Source: an uncultured Lysobacteraceae bacterium | GTDB lineage: Bacteria; Pseudomonadota; Gammaproteobacteria; Xanthomonadales; Xanthomonadaceae | Length of the DNA: 11,906 bases | NCBI GenBank assembly: GCA_946482565.1 | Contig: CAMLSB010000050.1 | Span: forward strand, 1-11,906 | Reading direction: 5' to 3' | Shown: piece after piece, positions 1 through 9,112 of the stretch | Numbering within the stretch: the stretch's first letter is position 1 | Layout of the letters: each line of letters begins with the position of its first letter | Made by a program: the position numbers and the translations under genes | The notes under the pieces: model-generated | Database searches by the model: none | What the model was told of the DNA's origin: nothing | The model's input: only the letters and a program-made list of their open reading frames with translations

Positions 1-835
1 TGATCACGACCTTGCTGCGCGCCAGCGACTCGCGGATGATCTTCTTCTGCAGGCCCGGCAACTCGGCGTCGCCGATCTCCACCCCGAGGTCGCCACGCGC
101 GACCATGACGGTGTCGGACGCGTCGATGATCTCGGCGAGGTTCTCGATGGCCTCGGTGCGCTCGATCTTCGCGCACATGGCGGCGTCGCAGCCGTGGCTG
201 CGCGCGATCGTGCGCGCCTCCTCCATGTCGGCCGCGTTGCGGCAGAACGACACCGCGATGAAATCGACGCCGATGCCCGCGGCCACGCCGATCAGTTCGC
301 GGTCGCGGTCGGTCAGCGCGCCGAGCGAAAGCCCGCCGCCCTGGCGGTTCAGGCCCTTGCGGTCGGACAGCGCGCCGTCGTTCAGCACGGTGTTGATGAT
401 GCGCTCGCCTTCGACGTGCTCGACGCGCAACTGCATCATGCCGTCGTCGAGCAGCAGCGTGTCGCCGGGGCGCACGTCGCGCGGCAGGCCCAGGTAGCTG
501 ACGCCGACCTGGCGCTCGTCGCCCGGCGGCGCGTCGACGCTCGCGACCAGGTCGAAGCGCTCGCCGGCCCGCAACTGCACCTTGCCGGCGGCGAAGCGCT
601 CGATGCGCAGCTTCGGGCCCGGCAGGTCGGCGAGGATGCCGACCTCGACGCCGACGCGTCCAGCGGCCGCGCGCACGGCCTGCGCGCGCGCCACCTGCGC
701 CGACGGATCGCCGTGGGAGAAGTTGAGGCGGACCACGTCCACGCCGGCGCGCAGCAGCGCGTCGAGCATGCCGGGCGGATCCGTGGCGGGGCCGAGGGTG
801 GCGAGGATGCGGGTGCGGCGGCGGTGCAGGTTCAT
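1..835 (-). CDS. pyk: Pyruvate kinase, N-terminal 278 residues (cut by window edge)
   Basis: Converts phosphoenolpyruvate and ADP to pyruvate and ATP, the last step of glycolysis, in the cytoplasm. Reading leftward from ATG at 835 the protein begins MNLHRRRTRILATLGPAT, with the family TLGPA motif at about residues 13-17. RLNFSHGD (36-43) is the substrate and potassium region. AKIERTEAIENL carries the catalytic lysine (K223), and ARGDLGVEI (246-254) the metal-binding segment. The beta-barrel cap domain lies at roughly residues 70-165. The frame stays open to base 1, so about 200 C-terminal residues of a usual 470-490 are missing. I see no clear Shine-Dalgarno before this ATG, but no better start exists, since the family N-terminus begins here. 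It lies 75 bases downstream of pgk on the same strand, and a shared transcript is likely. Confidence 0.96.
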   Translation of the reverse strand, partial: MNLHRRRTRILATLGPATDPPGMLDALLRAGVDVVRLNFSHGDPSAQVARAQAVRAAAGRVGVEVGILADLPGPKLRIERFAAGKVQLRAGERFDLVASVDAPPGDERQVGVSYLGLPRDVRPGDTLLLDDGMMQLRVEHVEGERIINTVLNDGALSDRKGLNRQGGGLSLGALTDRDRELIGVAAGIGVDFIAVSFCRNAADMEEARTIARSHGCDAAMCAKIERTEAIENLAEIIDASDTVMVARGDLGVEIGDAELPGLQKKIIRESLARSKVVI

Positions 836-910
836 GCGCGGAACGCTAGCACAGCGCCGCGACGGCCGGAGGCGCGCCGCCGGCAGTCGCGGCGGGCGGC
901 GGGCCCGGTG

Positions 911-2086
911 TCAGGCCCGGGCTTCGAGCGCGGCCACCGCCGGCAGCGTCTTGCCTTCCAGGAATTCCAGGAACGCGCCGCCGCCCGTGGAGATGTATGA
1001 AATCTCGTCCTCGATGCCGTACTTGTCGACGGCGGCGAGCGTGTCGCCGCCGCCGGCGATGGAGAAGGCGTGCGACGCGGCGATGGCGCGCGCCAGGGTC
1101 TCGGTGCCCTTGCCGAAGGCATCGAACTCGAACACGCCCACCGGGCCGTTCCAGACCACGGTGCCGGCCTTCGCGACCATCGCGGCGTAGCGCGCGGCCG
1201 TTTCCGGGCCGATGTCGAGGACCATGTCGCCCGCCGCGATCGCATCGACCGCCTTCACCGTCGCCGGCGCATCGGCCTTGAACTCCGGGGCGACGACGAC
1301 GTCGGTCGGCACCGGGATGTCGGCACCGCGCGCGTGCGCATCGGCCATGATCTTCTTCGCCGTGTCGACCAGGTCCGGCTCGTACAGCGACTTGCCGACG
1401 CCGAAACCCTCGGCGGCGATGAAGGTGTTGGCGATGCCGCCGCCGACGATCAGCTGGTCGACCTTGCCGACCAGCGACGACAGCAGTTCGAGCTTGGTGC
1501 TGACCTTGGAGCCCGCGACGATCGCCACCAGCGGGCGCGCGGGCTTGTCGAGCGCCTTGCCCAGCGCATCGAGCTCGGCCATCAGCAGCGGGCCGCCGCA
1601 GGCCTGCTTCGCGAAACGGATCACGCCATGGGTCGAGGCCTGGGCGCGGTGCGCGGTGCCGAAGGCATCCATGACGAAGATGTCGCACAACGCGGCGTAG
1701 CGCTTCGACAAGGTCTCGTCGTCGGCTTTCTCGCCCACGTTCATGCGGCAGTTCTCGAGCAGCACGAGCTGGCCGGGCGCAACTTCGACGCCATCGAGGT
1801 AATCGCGCACGAGCGGCACTTCGCGGCCGAGCAGCTGCGACAGGCGTCGGGCAACAGGCGCGAGCGAATCGGCTTCGCTCCAGGCGCCTTCCTTCGGGCG
1901 GCCGAGGTGCGACATCACCATCACCGCGGCGCCGGCGTCGAGCGCCATGCGCAGCGTCGGCAGCGCGGCCTCGATGCGCAGTTCCGAGGTGATGCTGCCG
2001 GCGTCGTCGACCGGCACGTTCAGGTCCTCGCGGATGAGCACGCGCTGGCCGCGCAGGTCGAGGTCGGTCATTCGCTGGATGGTCAT
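911..2086 (-). CDS. pgk: Phosphoglycerate kinase
   Basis: Transfers phosphate from 1,3-bisphosphoglycerate to ADP in glycolysis, or the reverse in gluconeogenesis; cytoplasmic and monomeric. The 391 residues match the usual length. REDLNVP (19-25) and SHLGRP (59-64) form the substrate-binding N-domain. [17 protein letters not shown] (345-349) and [13 protein letters not shown] (366-378) form the nucleotide-binding and hinge C-domain. Start: ATG at 2086 gives [11 protein letters not shown], which parallels the MSxxxMTDLDL start of gammaproteobacterial homologues. A second ATG at 2071 would remove five residues and cannot be excluded. The ribosome site is weak (GGGA four bases before 2086). pyk follows 75 bases downstream. 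The long open frame on the opposite strand is an antisense artefact of GC-rich DNA. Confidence 0.97.
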   Translation of the reverse strand: MTIQRMTDLDLRGQRVLIREDLNVPVDDAGSITSELRIEAALPTLRMALDAGAAVMVMSHLGRPKEGAWSEADSLAPVARRLSQLLGREVPLVRDYLDGVEVAPGQLVLLENCRMNVGEKADDETLSKRYAALCDIFVMDAFGTAHRAQASTHGVIRFAKQACGGPLLMAELDALGKALDKPARPLVAIVAGSKVSTKLELLSSLVGKVDQLIVGGGIANTFIAAEGFGVGKSLYEPDLVDTAKKIMADAHARGADIPVPTDVVVAPEFKADAPATVKAVDAIAAGDMVLDIGPETAARYAAMVAKAGTVVWNGPVGVFEFDAFGKGTETLARAIAASHAFSIAGGGDTLAAVDKYGIEDEISYISTGGGAFLEFLEGKTLPAVAALEARA

Positions 2087-2115
2087 GTCGTCCCGGGGGC
2101 GGTCGCGAGACGGCA

Positions 2116-2144
2116 ATTGTCGCGGCCGGGCGCTTGCGCGGCAA
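2116..2144 (-). promoter_or_regulatory. Candidate pgk promoter
   Basis: On the minus strand TTGCCG (2144-2139), a 17-base spacer and GACAAT (2121-2116) resemble a sigma-70 promoter. Transcription would start near 2109, about 23 bases before the pgk ATG. The -35 matches TTGACA only in its first half and the -10 matches TATAAT at 4 of 6 positions, so this is a suggestion from spacing and position. Confidence 0.3.
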
Positions 2145-2178
2145 ATCCGCCCGCAGCCGCGGCCTTCGTTCCGTCCGT

Positions 2179-2202
2179 TAAGCTGCTGCGGGGAATGGGG
2201 AG
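2179..2202 (+). promoter_or_regulatory. Candidate -10 element and ribosome binding site of the glycosyltransferase
   Basis: TAAGCT at 2179-2184 could be a -10 element; no good -35 is visible. GGGGAG at 2197-2202 lies seven bases before ATG 2210. It decides the start in favour of 2210 over the in-frame ATG at 2195, which has purines directly against it and no spacing. Confidence 0.3.
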
Positions 2203-2209
2203 CCAAGCG

Positions 2210-3778
2210 ATGCCGACGCCGCCGCCGACGACGCCGATACCGATGCCGACTGGCGCGCCACCGGGGCGCCGCACCCTGCCGCGCACCGCACTGGGCCTGT
2301 TGCTGGCGCTCGCGCTGGCGCGTTTCCTGCTGCACGCGCTGCTCGCCGGCCGCTACGGTTTCGACCGCGATGAACTCGCCTTTCTTTCCGATGCCCGCCA
2401 CCTCGCCTGGGGCTATGTCGCCTATCCGCCAGTAACGTCCTTCCTCGCGCATGTGTCGATGCAGTGGTTCGGCGATTCGCTCACCGCCTTTCGCCTGCCC
2501 TCGGCGCTGGCCCAGGCGCTGGCCACGCTGCTCGCCGGCCTGATGGCGCGCGAGCTGGGCGGCGGCCGCCCGGCCCAGGCGATCGCGGCGATCGCGGTGT
2601 GCTGCGCGCCGTTCTCGATGGTCTCCGGCACGATGCTGAGCTATTCCGGCCTCGACTACCTGTGGTGGGTGCTGGCGGCGTGGATGCTGCTGAAGATCGC
2701 CAATGCCCGCGACGACGGATCGGACAGCCGGCGCTGGTGGCTCGGCCTCGGCCTGGCGATCGGGCTGGGCATGATGACCCGCTACACGATGCTGGTCGGC
2801 GCCATCGGCATCGTCGCCGGCGTGCTAGCGACGCCGCTGCGACGCCATCTCGCCACGCCGTGGCCGTGGGCGGGCGCCGCGCTTTCGCTGCTGGTGTTCG
2901 CGCCGAATGCGTGGTGGCAGTGGCAGCACGGATTCGTCTACCTCGACTTCGTCCAGTACATCCATGCGCGCGACATCCGCATGGGCCAGACCGCGGCCTT
3001 CCTGCCGGCGCAACTGTCGGTCGGCGCCAATCCCCTGACGCTGCCGCTCTGGGTCGCGGGGCTGGCGTGGCTCGCGCTCGCGAAGGACGCGGCGCGTGGT
3101 CGCGCGCTGGCATGGTTCTACGGCACCGCGTTGCTGCTGTACTGGCTGGTCGATGCGCGCGAGTACTACCTCGCCCCCGCCTACCCGATGCTGCTGGCGG
3201 CCGGCGCGGCCTGCCTCGAACATGGCCTCGCGCGCCTGCCGCGCCGCGCCGCGATGCTCTGCCGCGGCGCCACGGCGCTGGTCCTGGCCGCCGCCTTCTT
3301 GACGACCTCGCTGTTCGCCTTGCCGCTGGCCGCCATCGGTTCACCGCTATGGAACGCCACCGCATCCGTGCACCCGCAGTTCTCCGACCGCATCGGATGG
3401 CCGGAACTGGTGGCGCAGGTCGCCGGCGTCTACCACGCGCTGCCGGAAGCCGAACGCAAGCGCACGGCGATCTACGCGAACAACTACGGCGAAGCCGGTG
3501 CGTTCGAGCGCTATGGTCCGCGCTACGGCGTGCCGCCCGCGATCAGCCAGGCCAACAGCTTCTGGGCCCGCGGATACGGCGATCCGCCGCCCACCACCGT
3601 CATCGTGGTCGGCAGCGACGCCGCCCACATCCGCGAAACACGCGCGACCTGCGTCCTGGCCGGCCGCATCCGCATTCCGCACGGGGTCGACAACGACGAA
3701 GGCAGGCGGCCCGACATCTACGTCTGCCGCGACCTGCGATTCGACTGGGCGCGGGCCTGGCCGCGCAAGTTCGGCTAG
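2210..3778 (+). CDS. Polytopic membrane glycosyltransferase, GT39/ArnT-like (PMT_2 type)
   Basis: Probably transfers a sugar from a polyprenyl-phosphate carrier to a protein, lipid or glycan on the outer face of the inner membrane; the acceptor is unknown. The protein has 522 residues. After a proline- and threonine-rich cytoplasmic tail (1-21) comes a first membrane helix (about 26-46). The first outer loop, [16 protein letters not shown] followed by GYVAYPP, has the DE pair (54-55) and the paired prolines (73-74) typical of GT39/ArnT enzymes. Eight or more further hydrophobic stretches follow, up to about residue 385. The last roughly 140 residues form a soluble region containing [12 protein letters not shown] and VIVVGSD, the usual C-terminal outer domain. 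The start at 2210 was chosen for its ribosome site. The gene diverges from pgk and stands alone. A role in O-glycosylation or lipid modification is inference. Confidence 0.85.
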   Translation: MPTPPPTTPIPMPTGAPPGRRTLPRTALGLLLALALARFLLHALLAGRYGFDRDELAFLSDARHLAWGYVAYPPVTSFLAHVSMQWFGDSLTAFRLPSALAQALATLLAGLMARELGGGRPAQAIAAIAVCCAPFSMVSGTMLSYSGLDYLWWVLAAWMLLKIANARDDGSDSRRWWLGLGLAIGLGMMTRYTMLVGAIGIVAGVLATPLRRHLATPWPWAGAALSLLVFAPNAWWQWQHGFVYLDFVQYIHARDIRMGQTAAFLPAQLSVGANPLTLPLWVAGLAWLALAKDAARGRALAWFYGTALLLYWLVDAREYYLAPAYPMLLAAGAACLEHGLARLPRRAAMLCRGATALVLAAAFLTTSLFALPLAAIGSPLWNATASVHPQFSDRIGWPELVAQVAGVYHALPEAERKRTAIYANNYGEAGAFERYGPRYGVPPAISQANSFWARGYGDPPPTTVIVVGSDAAHIRETRATCVLAGRIRIPHGVDNDEGRRPDIYVCRDLRFDWARAWPRKFG

Positions 3779-3794
3779 GCGCTTCGCTCAGCCG
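3772..3794. terminator. Hairpin spanning two convergent stop codons
   Basis: Arms 3772-3781 and 3785-3794 pair at 8 of 10 positions around a CTT loop. The hairpin contains the stop codons of both the glycosyltransferase and the globin, which end only nine bases apart. It could end transcription in both directions. No T-run follows on either side, so terminator function is unproven. Confidence 0.3.
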
Positions 3795-4231
3795 CGCAGG
3801 AGTGGCGCGCGCGGCCCCAGCGGCACCGGCCCTTCGCCGGGCTCCGGCAAGCCCAGCCCGTAGCGCAGGCTGCGGCCGATGCGATCGGCGTAGGCCTGCA
3901 CCAGTTCGGCCTGCGCCGGCGTCAGGACCTCCGTCGCGGTTTCCTTCCACAACGCGAGCCACTGCACGAAATGCCGCGTCGTGATCGGGTGCGGCCGGTG
4001 CGCCTGCATCGGATTGCCGCGATAGGTGCCGGCGCGCAGGATCACCGACGACCAGAACGAGGTGAGCAGGCGCTTGTGTTCCGGCCAGTCGTGCACGGCC
4101 GCGTTGAAGACCGGGCCGAGGTCGGGATGCGCCTGGATGCGGTCGTAGAAGCGGTCGACCAGCAACGCCAGCTGTTCCTGCGTGGGAATGGCGTCGTCGT
4201 GGGCGGTGCTGTCGGGCGCTGCTGGGATCAT
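3788..4231 (-). CDS. Group III truncated haemoglobin
   Basis: A small cytoplasmic haem protein. Family members bind oxygen and nitric oxide and are linked to nitrosative stress or low-oxygen metabolism; the role here is not shown. The 147 residues show the group III pattern aligned to Campylobacter Ctb. Tyr29 in RFYDRI is the B10 tyrosine. His52 in [12 protein letters not shown] is the E7 position. His78 in YRGNPMQAH is the proximal haem ligand. Trp91 in HFVQWLALW is the conserved G-helix tryptophan. An acidic and proline-rich tail follows residue 130. The start at ATG 4231 follows GGGGAGG closely, so an alternative start is possible; the upstream ATG at 4306 would add 25 non-conserved residues. 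The gene diverges from fdxA and converges on the glycosyltransferase. Confidence 0.88.
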   Translation of the reverse strand: MIPAAPDSTAHDDAIPTQEQLALLVDRFYDRIQAHPDLGPVFNAAVHDWPEHKRLLTSFWSSVILRAGTYRGNPMQAHRPHPITTRHFVQWLALWKETATEVLTPAQAELVQAYADRIGRSLRYGLGLPEPGEGPVPLGPRAPLLRG

Positions 4232-4332
4232 GCCTCCCCATTGTCGCGCAATGCGGCCGCGCCTGCCTTGATCCAGGTCATCGTCGCGGAACGCCGGCAG
4301 GCGCACACTGGCAGCACCCCCGCGCCACGCCC

Positions 4333-4656
4333 ATGACCCACGTCGTCACCGAGAACTGCATCAAGTGCAAGCACACCGACTGCGTCGAGGTGTGCCCGGT
4401 CGACTGTTTCCACGAGGGTCCCAATTTCCTGGTGATCGACCCGGAGGCGTGCATCGACTGCACCCTCTGCGTGGACGAATGCCCGGTCGGCGCCATCTTC
4501 CCAGACGGCGACGTCCCGGCGGGCCAGGAGAACTTCCTGGCGATCAATGCGGAGCTGGCGCCGCTGTGGCCGGTACTCGACCGCAAGAAACCCGCGCCCG
4601 ACGACGCCGCCGAATGGGACGGCGTCCCCGACAAGCTGCAATACCTCGAACGCTGA
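4333..4656 (+). CDS. fdxA: 7Fe-8S ferredoxin (Azotobacter FdI type)
   Basis: A soluble low-potential electron carrier with one [3Fe-4S] and one [4Fe-4S] cluster. The 107 residues match Azotobacter ferredoxin I closely from end to end, including the final [12 protein letters not shown]. By that comparison Cys9, Cys17 and Cys50 hold the 3Fe cluster, and Cys21, Cys40, Cys43 and Cys46 the 4Fe cluster. Cys12 and Cys25 are the conserved non-ligand cysteines. The start at ATG 4333 is fixed by homology ([11 protein letters not shown]). No Shine-Dalgarno is visible upstream, so the mRNA may be leaderless or weakly initiated. It diverges from the globin across 101 bases and converges on gap. In FdI-containing bacteria the protein is tied to redox sensing and oxidative stress; that role here is inference. 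Confidence 0.96.
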   Translation: MTHVVTENCIKCKHTDCVEVCPVDCFHEGPNFLVIDPEACIDCTLCVDECPVGAIFPDGDVPAGQENFLAINAELAPLWPVLDRKKPAPDDAAEWDGVPDKLQYLER

Positions 4657-4664
4657 ATGCACGA

Positions 4665-4685
4665 AGCCCCGCGCAAGGCGGGGCT
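4665..4685. terminator. Bidirectional terminator hairpin between fdxA and gap
   Basis: AGCCCCGC (4665-4672) pairs perfectly with GCGGGGCT (4678-4685) around a five-base loop. It is nine bases after the fdxA stop and 28 bases past the gap stop. An 8-bp GC stem between convergent genes is the expected shape of a shared terminator, though T-runs are short on both sides. Confidence 0.65.
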
Positions 4686-4712
4686 CCGTGGAATGCGCGG
4701 GCAGCGCGCGCG

Positions 4713-6757
<2,045 letters not shown>

Positions 6758-6784
6758 GGCGCGCGACAGGACGCACACGACGCT

Positions 6785-6804
6785 GCAGCGGCGAACGCCG
6801 CTGC
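6785..6804. terminator. GC hairpin between convergent nuclease and phosphatase genes
   Basis: GCAGCGGC (6785-6792) and GCCGCTGC (6797-6804) form a perfect 8-bp stem with a GAAC loop. It lies midway in the 60-base gap between two convergent stop codons. It is probably a shared transcript end; no T-run follows. Confidence 0.45.
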
Positions 6805-6817
6805 GATGCCGCGCCGG

Positions 6818-7450
6818 TCAGGGCTTCGCGGGCGGCGCCGGCACCTGCGGTGGCATGCCGAGGCGCTCGCGCACGACCGGCTCCAGGCTGGTGAGTCCGG
6901 CCTGGCGCCCGAATTCCAGCGCGGCTTCCGGCGTCATTCCGCCCGAATGCGCGGCACCGATCGCGAGCAGCGCACCCGCGCGGTTGCCCGACGCGCAATG
7001 CACGAACACCGGCGCGTCGCTCGTCTTCAACAGCGTCCACAGCCGCCGCGCGTTGTCGGCGTTCACCGCATCCGCGCCGGCCACCGGGATGCCGATGTAG
7101 GCCATGCCGGCGGCGGCGACTTCCGCGGCTTCATTGCGGCCGGCCATTTCCGCGTCCGGGCGCAGGTTCACGACCATGGTGACGCCCTGCGCCTTCAGCG
7201 CGGCCCAGTCGGCGGGCGCGGGCTGGCCGCCCGTGTACAGGCCCGGGCGCGGCTGGTGCCACTGCGATGCGGGCTGGCCGGGCGCGGGCGCGGATGGCAC
7301 GGGCGCCGCCTGCGCGGGCGCAGCCGGCTGCGTCGACGCGGGCTGCCCGGCCGCAGCGGCAGGAGCCGCCTGCGCGCGCGCTTCACGCGCCGGCGCACAG
7401 GCCAGGAAGGCGACGGCAAAGAGGGCGGCCGGCAACGCGCTGCGCTTCAT
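6818..7450 (-). CDS. Exported Blh-type phosphatase/sulfurtransferase-like protein (DUF442-like)
   Basis: The 210 residues comprise a signal peptide, an Ala/Pro/Gln-rich linker (about 27-65) and a cysteine-phosphatase-like domain (about 68-205). The signal peptide has a hydrophobic core at 5-18 and a likely cleavage ARA|Q after residue 26. The Cys at 18 has a poor lipobox. The domain has GLYTGGQP, then VVNLRPDAE (93-101), GMAYIGIPV and the P-loop HCASGNR with Cys152 and Arg157. This pattern closely follows the N-terminal domain of Xylella/Agrobacterium Blh, annotated as beta-lactamase-hydrolase-like phosphatase or sulfurtransferase. The activity here, phosphatase or sulfur transfer, is not determined. 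The start at ATG 7450 has GGAG seven bases upstream. The gene diverges across 52 bases from the dioxygenase-like gene that is fused to this domain elsewhere. Confidence 0.85.
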   Translation of the reverse strand: MKRSALPAALFAVAFLACAPAREARAQAAPAAAAGQPASTQPAAPAQAAPVPSAPAPGQPASQWHQPRPGLYTGGQPAPADWAALKAQGVTMVVNLRPDAEMAGRNEAAEVAAAGMAYIGIPVAGADAVNADNARRLWTLLKTSDAPVFVHCASGNRAGALLAIGAAHSGGMTPEAALEFGRQAGLTSLEPVVRERLGMPPQVPAPPAKP

Positions 7451-7463
7451 CGGGCGGCTCCAA

Positions 7464-7486
7464 GCTAAAGTGGCGCCTACCTTAGC
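7464..7486. promoter_or_regulatory. Inverted repeat / paired -10 elements between divergent genes
   Basis: GCTAAAGT (7464-7471) and ACCTTAGC (7479-7486) are inverted repeats matching at 7 of 8 positions around a 7-base centre. Each arm also reads as a possible -10 in its own direction: TAAAGT at 7466-7471 (plus) and TAAGGT at 7484-7479 (minus). The site fills the middle of the 52-base gap, so it may be a shared operator, two face-to-face promoters, or both. Confidence 0.4.
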
Positions 7487-7502
7487 GAATCCGGGCCCGT
7501 CC

Positions 7503-8366
7503 ATGGCACCGCTGGTCCGCCCGTTCTTCCATCCGGGCAGCAATACCTGGAGCTACGTGGTGGGCGAAGGCGACGGCGGCGCCGCGGCCATCGTCGACCC
7601 GGTGCTGGATTTCGATGCCGCGGCGGCGCGCACCGGCACCGCGTCGGCACAGGCGCTGCTCGACCACGTGCATGCACACGACCTGCGCGTCGAATGGATC
7701 CTGGAGACGCACGCGCACGCCGACCACCTCAGCGCCGGCGATTGGCTGCGCCGGCAGCTGCCGGGCGCCCGGCTCGCCATCGGCGAAGGCATCCGCACCG
7801 TGCAGGCGACGTTCCGGCCGGTGTTCGGGCTCGGCAACGACTTCCCGGTCGACGGTTCGCAATTCGACCACCTGTTCGCCGACGGCGAAGCCTTCGCGAT
7901 CGGCGCGCTGCAGGCAAGCGTCATCGCCGTGCCAGGCCACACCGGCGACAGCTGCGCCTATCTCGTCGGCGACGCGCTGTTCCCGGGCGACTCGCTGTTC
8001 ATGCCCGACGGCGGCACCGCGCGCTGCGATTTCCCCGGCGGCGACGCCGCCACGCTGTACCGCTCGATCCGCCGGCTCTACGCGCTGCCCGAGGCCACGC
8101 GCGTGTTCGTGTGCCACGACTACGGTCCGGGCGGGCGCGACGTCGCGTGCGAGACGAGCATCGGCGCGCAAAAGCGCGGCAACATCCACCTCCGCGACGA
8201 CACCACGGAAGCGGAGTTCGTTGCGATGCGCGACGCACGCGACGCGACGCTCGCGGTCCCGGCGCTGCTGCTGCCGGCGCTGCAGGTGAACCTCCGCGCG
8301 GGCGCGCTCCCCGAGCCCGAGGCGGACGGCATCCGCTACCTGCGCCTGCCGATCAACGTCCTGTGA
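7503..8366 (+). CDS. Metallo-beta-lactamase-fold persulfide dioxygenase-like protein
   Basis: Likely a cytoplasmic non-haem-iron enzyme that oxidises glutathione persulfide to sulfite, as in ETHE1 and Blh-type dioxygenases. The 287 residues cover the whole family pattern. AIVDPVLDFD (29-38) is followed by ETHAHADHLSA (68-78) with the metal site. GHT at 145-147 gives His146, and GDSLFMPDGGTARCDFPGGDA (starting at 162) gives Asp163. HDY is at 205-207, and QVNLRAGALP and LPINVL close the protein. By comparison with ETHE1, His70, His146 and Asp163 would hold the iron. The second histidine motif reads VPGHTGDS rather than the common HTPGHTP. The start at ATG 7503 fits the family N-terminus, with no visible Shine-Dalgarno. 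Its stop overlaps the start of the TauE/SafE gene, so the two are one operon. Confidence 0.9.
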   Translation: MAPLVRPFFHPGSNTWSYVVGEGDGGAAAIVDPVLDFDAAAARTGTASAQALLDHVHAHDLRVEWILETHAHADHLSAGDWLRRQLPGARLAIGEGIRTVQATFRPVFGLGNDFPVDGSQFDHLFADGEAFAIGALQASVIAVPGHTGDSCAYLVGDALFPGDSLFMPDGGTARCDFPGGDAATLYRSIRRLYALPEATRVFVCHDYGPGGRDVACETSIGAQKRGNIHLRDDTTEAEFVAMRDARDATLAVPALLLPALQVNLRAGALPEPEADGIRYLRLPINVL

Positions 8367-9112
8367 CTTCGCCCGACCTGCTGCTGGCGGCGCTGTTCCT
8401 CGCCGTCGCGACGATCTATGCCTCGGTGGGCCATGCAGGCGCGAGCGGCTACATCGCCGCGATGGCGCTGATGGGCTTCGCGCCGGAGCAAGTGCGCCCG
8501 ACCGCGCTCGCGCTGAACCTGCTCGTCGGCGGCATCGGCCTGTTCCGCTGGTGGCGCGGTGGCCACGTGCGCTGGCGCAACGTGCTGCCGTTCGTGCTCG
8601 CGTCCGCGCCCGCCGCGTTCTTCGCCGCGCAGGTGAAGCTGCCGCGCGAAAGCTACTCGATGCTGCTCGGCATCGTGTTGCTCGTCGCCGCGATCGGCGT
8701 GTTCCGGCATGCCGCCCGCGCCGAACAGGAAGATCGCGATACCGCGGGGCGCCGGGTGCCCTGGTTGCCGGGCCTCGTGGTGGGCGCGGGCATCGGCGTG
8801 CTGTCGGGGCTCACCGGCACGGGCGGCGCCATCTTCCTCACGCCGCTGCTGCTGTTCGCGCGCTGGATGCCGACGCGCGAGGCGAGCGGCACATCCGTCG
8901 CTTTCGTGTGGATCAATTCGCTGACCGGACTCGCCGGCCTGCTGCATGCGACCGGATCGTTGCCGTCGATGCTGCCGCTGTGGCTCGGCGTGGTCGCGGT
9001 GGGCGCGTTGCTCGGCAGCCAGCTCGGGCTGCACTGGCTGCCGGTGCGCGGGCTGCGCCGCATGCTCGGCGTGGTGTTGCTCGTCGCCGCGGCGAAGCTG
9101 CTGTTCGCCTAG
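8363..9112 (+). CDS. TauE/SafE family (TSUP) membrane permease, probable sulfite exporter
   Basis: An inner-membrane permease of the TSUP family, whose members move sulfite, sulfoacetate and similar anions. The 249 residues contain about seven hydrophobic helices arranged as two repeats. The first repeat starts with ASVGHAGASGYIAAMALMG, the second with GVLSGLTGTGGAIFLTPLLL; these are the family's paired glycine-rich motifs. The start is GTG at 8363, overlapping the upstream TGA as GTGA, which couples translation to the persulfide-dioxygenase-like gene. Since that enzyme would make sulfite, export of sulfite is the most economical role, but the substrate is inferred. The gene ends in CTAG, shared with the stop of the convergent lipoprotein gene. 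Confidence 0.88.
   Translation: MTSPDLLLAALFLAVATIYASVGHAGASGYIAAMALMGFAPEQVRPTALALNLLVGGIGLFRWWRGGHVRWRNVLPFVLASAPAAFFAAQVKLPRESYSMLLGIVLLVAAIGVFRHAARAEQEDRDTAGRRVPWLPGLVVGAGIGVLSGLTGTGGAIFLTPLLLFARWMPTREASGTSVAFVWINSLTGLAGLLHATGSLPSMLPLWLGVVAVGALLGSQLGLHWLPVRGLRRMLGVVLLVAAAKLLFA

Noticed and set aside
836..910. Possible terminator between pgk and pyk
   Set aside because: The 75-base gap is GC-rich and contains small palindromes such as GGCGCGCC, but no clear stem with a T-run, so I treat the genes as one transcript.
194..1000. 268-residue plus-strand frame opposite pyk
   Set aside because: It is the reverse-strand shadow of pyruvate kinase, whose conserved motifs are on the minus strand. 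The frame is open only because of GC-rich third positions.
1070..2209. Long open upstream extension of the glycosyltransferase frame, antisense to pgk
   Set aside because: The translation is His/Arg/Ala-rich with no family pattern and mirrors pgk codons. The well-placed ribosome site is at 2197-2202, so the gene starts at 2210.
7381..7450. Lipoprotein signal on the phosphatase-like protein (Cys18)
   Set aside because: The residues before Cys18 are Phe-Leu-Ala, a poor lipobox, while an ordinary signal peptidase site ARA|Q follows; lipidation is not claimed.
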